From Denitrobacterium detoxificans (lineage in GTDB: Bacteria; Actinomycetota; Coriobacteriia; Coriobacteriales; Eggerthellaceae): DNA of 64,000 nucleotides. The DNA is taken from NCBI RefSeq assembly GCF_001643775.1, contig NZ_CP011402.1, positions 1,706,432 through 1,770,431 of the forward strand. The letters run 5' to 3'. Below are positions 17,682 through 24,672 of this stretch, piece after piece. Under the pieces are notes generated by a model. That model did no database searches, had not been told where the DNA came from, and was given only the letters and a program-made list of their open reading frames with translations. Position numbers and translations under genes: made by a program. Within the stretch, counting starts at the first letter, position 1; every line of letters begins with the position of its first letter.

Positions 17682-17990
17682 TCGTTTCAATCGAATAGCT
17701 CGAAACCGTTGAGGCGAAGATCAAGCCAATCGGGCACTCACAGAGAGCGAGGGATGCTGGAATCCTCGCAGAACGCCAATTGGTAAATGGATCGCCGAGG
17801 GAAAGGGGAAAGGCCAACCCACAGGAAGGCCGAGTATCCGGACCGTGAGCCCGCGTTAGAGGCAGAACATGTGATGGCATGTTCACGAGTGGGTTTCCGC
17901 AAGGAAACCAAGCAAAGGTGGCACCGCAGGTTGAATGGCCTGCCCTTTGAAGCTCCAAGCCGGAGTTTTGAAGGGCGGGCCATTTTTTAT
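17682..17990 (+). promoter_or_regulatory. T-box leader, specifier UGG (tryptophan)
   Basis: The leader has a stem I with base GGCGA/TCGCC (17713-17717, 17792-17796) and upper helix CCAAT/ATTGG (17726-17730, 17779-17783). The distal part carries CAGAGAG and GGATGCTGGAATCC. The specifier loop contains TGG at 17788-17790 followed by A, a tryptophan codon. The T-box sequence AGGTGGCACCGC begins at 17916; its UGGC would pair with an acceptor end bearing G73, as bacterial tRNA-Trp has. The terminator is ATGGCCTGCCCTT with AAGGGCGGGCCAT (17935-17947, 17971-17983) plus a T run. Uncharged tRNA-Trp is therefore expected to switch on the downstream transporter. Confidence 0.92.
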
Positions 17991-18065
17991 TTGCGCGAAA
18001 ACGACTTCGAGGCATTCGAACCTAGCAACCGGCCGCATAAGCGGCCACAACCGAAAGGAACAGCA

Positions 18066-18668
18066 ATGTCCGAAGTAACCGCTACCCCCGCAGGCCAGAA
18101 GCGCACCGTACATGCCGTTGCCCAGGAAAAGAACGGCCTGAGCACGCAGGACCTCATCCTCATCGCCGTTTTGCTGGCAGCCGGCGCCGTGCTGAAGCTC
18201 ACCGTGGGCTCCATGCTTGCCTCGTTTGGCATGAAGCCCAACTTCATCATCGCCATGTACTGCCTGGCCATCATCCTCACGCGCCCCAAGGTGGGCCAGG
18301 CCGCTATCATCGGACTCATCGCTGGCCTCATCTGCCAGCTGCCCATGCTCAACGCCACGCCGGGCCTGAACATCATCTCGGAAGTGCTGGGCGCGCTCGT
18401 TTGCGGCCTGCTCGTAAAGGTCCCCATGCGCATCGGCGGCAAAGCCGACATCAATCCCATCGTCAACACGTTCATTTCCACGGTAGTCTCCGGCGGAACC
18501 TTCGCACTCATGGCCATCTACATCAACGTGGTGAGCAACGCCAACAGCCAAACCACCTTCGCGGCAGCCGTAGGCGCATACGCACTCATCGTGCTGGGCA
18601 CCGCCACGTTCAACGCCATTCTGAACCAAGTGCTCGTGCCCATCATGCGCAAGGTGCTGAAGAAATAG
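18066..18668 (+). CDS. ECF transporter substrate-binding (S) component, probable tryptophan transporter (TrpP-like)
   Basis: The 200-residue membrane protein has about six hydrophobic segments after a short N-terminal tail. The run FGMKPNFIIAMYCLAI resembles the MKPDxxL signature of TrpP-type S components, and the C-terminal half has the VSGG and AILNQVLVP segments. S components give ECF transporters their substrate specificity. The Trp-type T-box upstream agrees with the TrpP resemblance, so tryptophan or a precursor is the best guess. The ATG at 18066 follows GAAAGGAA. The ATPase and T-component genes follow in the same operon. Confidence 0.82.
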   Translation: MSEVTATPAGQKRTVHAVAQEKNGLSTQDLILIAVLLAAGAVLKLTVGSMLASFGMKPNFIIAMYCLAIILTRPKVGQAAIIGLIAGLICQLPMLNATPGLNIISEVLGALVCGLLVKVPMRIGGKADINPIVNTFISTVVSGGTFALMAIYINVVSNANSQTTFAAAVGAYALIVLGTATFNAILNQVLVPIMRKVLKK

Positions 18669-18705
18669 GCTGGCATCACGAGTTTCACCTCACAGGAGGA
18701 TTGGC

Positions 18706-20463
18706 ATGATCACTATTAGGGACTTCTCGTTCGTATACCGAGAAGGCGATGCGCCCACCGTAAGCGGCGTGAACCTAAACATTCCCAAGGGAGCCTTCGT
18801 GGGCATCACCGGCCCTGCGGGATGCGGCAAGAGCACGCTCACCTACGCACTCAACGGCATCATCCCCCACTGCTATCCCGGCGACTTCTACGGTTCCGTG
18901 CAAGTAGACGGCCTGGACACCTGCGAAGCATCGCTCACCGACATATCGCGCGTCGTCGGCAGCGTTTGCCAGGACATCGATTCGCAGATGGTTTCCTCCA
19001 TCGTGGAAGACGAGATTCTCTACGGCCTGGAAAACTTCGGCGTGCCACACAGCGAAATCGAGGAGCGCGTTAGCGAGGCCCTAAACGACATGGGCATTGC
19101 CGAACTACGTGATCGCAGCATCGCAAGCCTTTCCGGCGGACAGAAGCAGAAGGTTGCCATTGCCTCCATCTTGGCACTGCAACCACGCGTGCTCGTACTC
19201 GACGAACCAACTGCCGAGCTCGACCCCGCCAGCTCGCTTCAGGTATTCGAACTGCTGGAACGTTACGCGCGCGAGCACGAAACCACAGTTGTAGTAGTCG
19301 AACAGAAAATCGCGCTGCTTGCACGCTTCGCCAGCCAACTGGTCATCATGAACGAAGGACGAATCGTTTTCGCCGACGAGCCACGCTGCGTACTTACCCA
19401 CGCCAATGAACTAGCCAACCTGGGCGTAAACTGTCCGCGTGCAACCACGCTCATGAATCGCTTGGGCTACGGCGTATGCCGCAACGTGGAAGAAGCGCGC
19501 AACATGCTAGCCGAAGCACTACCCACGCCCACACACACCGCAACGATGCAGGTGGAACGCCTGAGTTCGCCCACACACACGCAACCCACCGTTCTGGAGT
19601 TCCGCAACGTACACGCCTCGTACGATGAGGGCACCCCCATCCTTCGCGGCGTGTCCTTCACCATACGGGAAGGTGAGTTCGTAGCATTCGCCGGCACCAA
19701 CGGAGCAGGCAAGTCGACCACCATGCGCTTGGCAAATGGCCTCCTGAAACCCGATTCCGGCACCGTGCTCGTAAGCGGCAAGCCCACCACGCACCTGCAA
19801 ACGAGCGAACTGGCCCAGCGCGTGGGGTTCCTATTCCAAAACCCCGACCGGCAGATATGCTGCCCCACCGTACGCGAAGAGCTCCTGTTCGGCTTCCGCG
19901 CGTTGAAGAAGGACGAATCGGAAGCCGCGAAACGTGTTGACGCAATCATTGAAGAGTTTGGGTTCAACCCCGACGACGATCCATTCCTGCTGAACCGCGG
20001 CACGCGCCAGTTACTGGCGCTCGCTTCCATCGTTGTGTTGGAGCCGCGCGTCATCATCCTGGACGAACCCACTACGGGCCTCGACTACCGCGAATGCGAG
20101 AAGGTCATGGGCATCATTCGTCGCCTCCACGCTTCGGGAACCACGGTAATCATCGTGTGCCACGACATGGAAGTGGTAGCCGACTTCGCCGAGCGCGTTA
20201 TCGTAATGAACGAAGGCTGCGTCATTGGAGATGGCCCCACATTCGCCATGCTTCGCTCCGAGGAAACGCTCCAAAACGCCCACATGACGCCACCGCAGAT
20301 AGTAGAGCTTTCGCTGACTCTACCCCTCGCTCGCCCCGATTTGGCGAACACGACCATCGCACGCGCGAACACGCTCGACGACATGGCAAACGCCATTGAC
20401 GACATTCGCGTCAACCAATCCATGTCATCGCACGAACCTGCAACTGAAAGGAGCCCACGATGA
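18706..20463 (+). CDS. ECF transporter ATP-binding protein, two fused ABC domains
   Basis: The 585-residue protein contains two nucleotide-binding domains in tandem. In domain 1, Walker A GPAGCGKST is at residues 36-44 and the signature is LSGGQKQK, followed by VLVLDEPTAELD. Domain 2 begins near residue 295 with GTNGAGKST, a divergent signature LNRGTRQ and VIILDEPTTGLD. It powers uptake together with the S and T components. The divergent second signature resembles the LSxGERQ variants seen in EcfA proteins, so it need not be inactive. The gene overlaps ecfT by four bases (ATGA), so translation is likely coupled. Confidence 0.93.
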   Translation: MITIRDFSFVYREGDAPTVSGVNLNIPKGAFVGITGPAGCGKSTLTYALNGIIPHCYPGDFYGSVQVDGLDTCEASLTDISRVVGSVCQDIDSQMVSSIVEDEILYGLENFGVPHSEIEERVSEALNDMGIAELRDRSIASLSGGQKQKVAIASILALQPRVLVLDEPTAELDPASSLQVFELLERYAREHETTVVVVEQKIALLARFASQLVIMNEGRIVFADEPRCVLTHANELANLGVNCPRATTLMNRLGYGVCRNVEEARNMLAEALPTPTHTATMQVERLSSPTHTQPTVLEFRNVHASYDEGTPILRGVSFTIREGEFVAFAGTNGAGKSTTMRLANGLLKPDSGTVLVSGKPTTHLQTSELAQRVGFLFQNPDRQICCPTVREELLFGFRALKKDESEAAKRVDAIIEEFGFNPDDDPFLLNRGTRQLLALASIVVLEPRVIILDEPTTGLDYRECEKVMGIIRRLHASGTTVIIVCHDMEVVADFAERVIVMNEGCVIGDGPTFAMLRSEETLQNAHMTPPQIVELSLTLPLARPDLANTTIARANTLDDMANAIDDIRVNQSMSSHEPATERSPR

Positions 20464-21230
20464 GGGGATTCCTGGAATACATTCCTGGCAACTCGCTGCT
20501 GCATCGTTTGAACCCCATCACGAAGCTGTTGGGCGCCATCATCTTTGCCGCGGCCTGCTTCTGCACGTCGAACCTGCCCTTCCTCCTGGCCATGCTCATG
20601 GCTGGCGTGGCCATGGCTGCTAGCTGCGACATGATGCAGCAAACGTCAAAGCTCATGAAAGCCGTGCTCGTATTTTCGGCCATCCTGGCTCTCATCCAGC
20701 TACTCACCATCCCCAGCGGCGCCATGCTCATTCCCCTGCCCTGGGGCTATGTGGGATCCGACGGCGCCGGAGCGGCCGCAACCACCATCTTGCGCTTGGA
20801 AGCCGCAGCCATCCCCCTGTTCCTGACGTTCTACGTTACGAAGATCACCGACATGACAAACGCAGCCGTGAAAGTGCTGCACGTGCCCTATCGCTACGCG
20901 TTCACGTTTTCCTCGACCGTGCATTTCATCCCCGTATTCCTGAATGACATGCACGGCATCATGGAGGCCCAAACCGCACGCGGCGTGGAGTTCGATGCAG
21001 GCGGCATCGTGAACAAGGTACGCCTCATGGTTCCCCTCTGCGTTCCCCTGCTAGTAAGCTCCGTACGCAAGACGAATAGCGCCGCCATTGCCGCAGAAGT
21101 GCGTGGGTTCAATCTACGCACCCGCGCTTCGGGATACCACGAGTACCCCATGACGGCAACCGACTACGCAGCATTCGCGCTGGTTATCGGCATGCTAGCT
21201 GCTTCCATCTGCCTTACCGTTCTGCTGTAG
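20460..21230 (+). CDS. ECF transporter transmembrane (T) component
   Basis: The 256-residue membrane protein has about five to six hydrophobic helices. It carries the two coupling-helix motifs typical of EcfT: TARGVEFD near residue 177 and AEVRGFNL near residue 213, which contact the ATPase domains. It completes a self-contained (group I) ECF transporter encoded in one operon with its S and A components, unlike shared group II modules. A palindromic terminator follows. Confidence 0.92.
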   Translation: MRGFLEYIPGNSLLHRLNPITKLLGAIIFAAACFCTSNLPFLLAMLMAGVAMAASCDMMQQTSKLMKAVLVFSAILALIQLLTIPSGAMLIPLPWGYVGSDGAGAAATTILRLEAAAIPLFLTFYVTKITDMTNAAVKVLHVPYRYAFTFSSTVHFIPVFLNDMHGIMEAQTARGVEFDAGGIVNKVRLMVPLCVPLLVSSVRKTNSAAIAAEVRGFNLRTRASGYHEYPMTATDYAAFALVIGMLAASICLTVLL

Positions 21231-21248
21231 CACGCCCACCATACGCAC

Positions 21249-21286
21249 GAGGCCCTGCGCGAACCCGTCTGTTCGCGCAGGGCCTC
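21249..21286. terminator. Bidirectional terminator hairpin
   Basis: Perfect 16-base arms GAGGCCCTGCGCGAAC and GTTCGCGCAGGGCCTC with a six-base loop lie between the converging ecfT and subtilase genes. T-tracts are weak on both sides. Confidence 0.72.
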
Positions 21287-21312
21287 GATTATACGCATGA
21301 ACGAAAGGTCTG

Positions 21313-23835
21313 CTACCCCTCCGCCAAGGCGTACCAGGCGATTCCTTCGGCACGCCACCCCAAACGTACGAGCATGTCGTTTTCAGACGCGCTCGTAGTG
21401 AAGTTATGCGCACCCGACGTTGCATTGGGATTGTACTGGCGATACACGGGAACATCATCCTCGTCGGCGCTGTACCAGCCAATGCCCTCGTACTTCCAGC
21501 CGAGCCCTCGCAGCCAATCGCGCTCTTCGGCGCTCATCGTGTAATGATGATCGCCTCCATTCGGGTTATACAGACGATACACCGGCGTAGGCGAAACGGC
21601 AGCGGCAATCCACCCCACGCCTTCATATGTCCAACCAGCCCGCACCACGTCATCGCGCTCGGAAATGACCGCCGTATAGAAATGCTCACCGGAATTGGGG
21701 TTGTACAAGCGATACATTATCGAGGGCGCGTAAGAGACGGCAACTTCGATCGATTGAGCGGACGCCACGTAGTCGCAGTCGTCGGCATAGGAAACGGTAA
21801 TAGTTGCCTCACCCACCGCCTTCGGCACGACAAGCCCGTCCTCCGTTACTTCGACAACCGCTTCGTCTGAAGAAGCGTAGGCAAGCATCGCATCTGATGC
21901 GACACCCCGTACTTCCAGGGGCGAAGCGGCATCGCCATAGTTCAGCTGGGTCGACGCCAGAGAAACGGTAAAAGGCTGCTCGGCCTTTTCGATGGTGAAC
22001 TCAAGCGTTTGCGAGCCCGAATAGCTGCCCATGCCGGCAACAACCACCGTCGCCGTACCCGCATGCACGTTATCGGCGTACAGCACCGTGTAATCCACGC
22101 CTTCCTGAAGCACCGTACCATTAACATCAGCAACGGTCACCGCCGGCTCACACGCTTCGCCCGTGTAGACGGTACTTTCGTATTCCAGAGAGACGTCGAA
22201 GCAGGGAATGTACGCATCGAGCATCTCAAGCGCTGCACACGCATCTATCATTCCGTAGCCATAGAGTCGATCCCAGCCAGAATCACCCAAATCCGTGGAT
22301 GACTGTTCCAAAATCTCCTGCGCGTCGTCTGGCGAAAGCGATGGACACTCAGCAAAAAGCAACGCAGCTATGCCAGCCACCAACGGCGATGCCTGAGAGG
22401 TACCATCAAGCCAGTTGTACGGCTTAGGATTTTCGTCCGCACTGTCATATTGAATCGTGCTCCAGATACGGGTGCCAGGAGCACTTATATCTTTCGTTCT
22501 ATTCGAAGAGTCCCGCGTAACGCCTGTCTCGTTGTAATTCGACGAGGATGACTTCGTATACGCAGCACCACTCACCTTGACAAGATAATTCGCTAGAGCG
22601 GTCTCGTTCGTGAGGCTCGTTGGGGGCAAAACGCTGCTCGTAAGATTTATCACGCTCAAACAATCATCGTAATCGCCAGGATACTCGGCACACGGAGCGA
22701 TAATGTTGCCTGACCCAGTATTCCCCGCGGCACACACCGTAAGAATACCCGCCTCGCGCGCAGCAGAAATGCACTGGCAGAGAGCGTCGTTGGACCAATC
22801 GTAATCGGTAAAAACCTTCACACCTGCGCTAATATTCACAACGCGGATATCGTATTCCTGCGCATGGTCGAGCACGTAATTCATCGCACGGAACGTATAC
22901 TCCGACGTATTGCCGCCACTATCGTCGAACATCTTAACGGCCACGATATTCGCGTTATACGACGCACCGGCAACGCCCACGCCATTGTTCGCAACGCCCG
23001 AAATAATGCCCGCAACATGGGTGCCATGGCTATCGGAGCTCACGTCCGTAATTGCACCCTCGGTATCAGTCGCGGCATCGTACTGCGCGACAACGTTACC
23101 TTGAAGATCCTCGTGACTAGCATGGATACCCGTATCGAGCACGGCAACGCTCACATTGGCATCGGCCACGCTTTCATTGCTATTGTCGCAACGCGCCAAA
23201 TCCCACGCCTCGGGAAGGTTCACGGCGTCGAGCGCCCACTGATACGAGAGCAACGTATCGTTCACCTGGGTCGTTTGCGCTTCCAATTCCACAGCAGCAT
23301 CGGACTGGGCAGTAAGCCCCAGCAATTCGGCAGTGCTTTCGTCGTCGGATGTATCGGCCACCTCGTCGTCGGGCAGCTCGAAGATCCAATTGGGTTGAGC
23401 GGAAAGCACGCGCGGGTCGCTCTCCAACTCGGCAATGGCCTGCGCAACCGTCACGCCATCGGCCACGGGAAGGACCACCACCGCGCCCGAAGTGTAATCG
23501 CACGTAAGCACGCCGTCTTCGATTGAGCCCAGAACCACGTCACTGCTGGCTATATCGGCATCCTGCACCGATGTGGCTGCATCGACGACCGACTCGGCAT
23601 CATCTTCCGCAATATCATTCTTAAATTGCACGAGCACTTCGCCCGCAACGTAGGCATCGCCTTCCGCTTCGGCGCTTACCCCCGTAACGTCTTCGGCGGC
23701 TTGCACCGAAAGGACATTCCCCAAAGACGATTCGTCCGCATATGCAGAATAATCGCCCAGAACCCCAAACGCGGAAGCGGGAACGCATGCCAGGGATAGC
23801 CCGACGGCGCACAGCGCCGACAAGAAAGCCCTCAT
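21313..23835 (-). CDS. Secreted subtilisin-like (S8) serine protease with C-terminal repeat domains
   Basis: The 840-residue protein starts with a signal peptide (MRAFLSALCAVGLSLACVPASA). A prodomain-like region carries GEVLVQFK and the PNWIFELP segment. The catalytic domain has Asp about 234 (VAVLDTGIH), His about 270 (DSHGTHVAG), oxyanion Asn about 372 (CAAGNTG) and Ser about 480 (DGTSQASP), so it should be active. Then come an FDVSLEYES... bacterial Ig/MBG-like module and a BIG2-like module. Three tandem C-terminal units beginning YRLYNPN or YRQYNPN, with HFYT, HHYT and HNFT, look like DUF5648 repeats. There is no sortase motif or membrane anchor; cell association may come from the repeats. 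The start has GAGGAG six bases upstream. Confidence 0.92.
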   Translation of the reverse strand: MRAFLSALCAVGLSLACVPASAFGVLGDYSAYADESSLGNVLSVQAAEDVTGVSAEAEGDAYVAGEVLVQFKNDIAEDDAESVVDAATSVQDADIASSDVVLGSIEDGVLTCDYTSGAVVVLPVADGVTVAQAIAELESDPRVLSAQPNWIFELPDDEVADTSDDESTAELLGLTAQSDAAVELEAQTTQVNDTLLSYQWALDAVNLPEAWDLARCDNSNESVADANVSVAVLDTGIHASHEDLQGNVVAQYDAATDTEGAITDVSSDSHGTHVAGIISGVANNGVGVAGASYNANIVAVKMFDDSGGNTSEYTFRAMNYVLDHAQEYDIRVVNISAGVKVFTDYDWSNDALCQCISAAREAGILTVCAAGNTGSGNIIAPCAEYPGDYDDCLSVINLTSSVLPPTSLTNETALANYLVKVSGAAYTKSSSSNYNETGVTRDSSNRTKDISAPGTRIWSTIQYDSADENPKPYNWLDGTSQASPLVAGIAALLFAECPSLSPDDAQEILEQSSTDLGDSGWDRLYGYGMIDACAALEMLDAYIPCFDVSLEYESTVYTGEACEPAVTVADVNGTVLQEGVDYTVLYADNVHAGTATVVVAGMGSYSGSQTLEFTIEKAEQPFTVSLASTQLNYGDAASPLEVRGVASDAMLAYASSDEAVVEVTEDGLVVPKAVGEATITVSYADDCDYVASAQSIEVAVSYAPSIMYRLYNPNSGEHFYTAVISERDDVVRAGWTYEGVGWIAAAVSPTPVYRLYNPNGGDHHYTMSAEERDWLRGLGWKYEGIGWYSADEDDVPVYRQYNPNATSGAHNFTTSASENDMLVRLGWRAEGIAWYALAEG

Positions 23836-23873
23836 GGCAGCTCCTCGCATCCGTATGAACAGGTAAACAGCGG

Positions 23874-24464
23874 TTAGTGTAGCAAATTCGCGTGGAGCAG
23901 ATTACCACTTTGATCGTCGGGCTGCAGAATAACGTGCTCTCCCCATGCCGAGGCAAAGCGCTCGCAAGCGCATTCGACCAAAGACGACCGCACGATGATA
24001 AGGGCGTGAGGATACGCCGCGCTGGGACCCATGTCGAGCAGCGCCATGGCTTGCGTAAGACCCGCTCCGCGCACGAGCTCGAGCGGCCCCAATTCGTCCA
24101 CCACGAGCAGCGACGGAAACGCGACCACGTCGTTTCGCTGGGCGGCAAGCGTGCTGAATAGCTCGTTTACCTGATTCACTGCATCTTCCTCGATGCGCCA
24201 CTTGGTGCACGTCTCGTTCGCGTGAGCCGCTTCGGGCACGCCATCACCGGACAAATCACGTCGGAGCGCAAACCGAATGCGCCTGCCTTCGGGCAGCAAC
24301 ACGTTGTCGATGCCCCGCTTTTCGAACCCATCGGGCGTGCGCTCCCATATACCCGGAGCAATGACGCCCGCAGCAGGCACCCCATTCGCACGCAAGTATG
24401 CCAGCTCGGCTTCGAGCCAGCGAGTTTTCCCGATTTCGAATTCGCCCGTGAGAATGAAAAGCAT
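23874..24464 (-). CDS. Nucleoside-triphosphatase, THEP1/DUF265-like
   Basis: The 196-residue protein begins MLFILTGEFEIGKTRWLEAE, with a Walker A of the form GEFEIGKT at residues 7-14. VIAPGIWERTPDGF follows, where THEP1-type NTPases have a similar GFYT/E segment. A Walker B-like LLVVDELGPLELVRG is near residue 120. The family are small P-loop NTPases of uncertain physiological role, sometimes encoded near molybdenum or radical-SAM genes; no such neighbour is seen here. The start at 24464 has AGGAG six bases upstream. It lies 38 bases ahead of the subtilase gene on the same strand and may be co-transcribed. Confidence 0.75.
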   Translation of the reverse strand: MLFILTGEFEIGKTRWLEAELAYLRANGVPAAGVIAPGIWERTPDGFEKRGIDNVLLPEGRRIRFALRRDLSGDGVPEAAHANETCTKWRIEEDAVNQVNELFSTLAAQRNDVVAFPSLLVVDELGPLELVRGAGLTQAMALLDMGPSAAYPHALIIVRSSLVECACERFASAWGEHVILQPDDQSGNLLHANLLH

Positions 24465-24624
24465 GACAACTCCTGCAGCCGAACGACCGCTCCGTAGGCT
24501 AGGCACGTATACGCTGAACGGTAGCATGCCGCGTTGCGAGGTTCAAGCGAATGAGTCAGGCGCTTCGCCAAGCGCCCGCGAAAAGCGCAGGATGAACGCC
24601 TAGCAGTAGCTCGCCCCACGCAAA

Positions 24625-24647
24625 GGAGGGCGCCAAAGACGCCCTCC
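24625..24647 (-). terminator. Hairpin after the surface-protein gene
   Basis: Arms GGAGGGCG and CGCCCTCC have a seven-base loop. It lies 25 bases after the stop codon at 24673. The T-tract is weak, so termination is likely but not certain. Confidence 0.55.
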
Positions 24648-24672
24648 CAAGTGCATGTATGTTCGTTTACGC

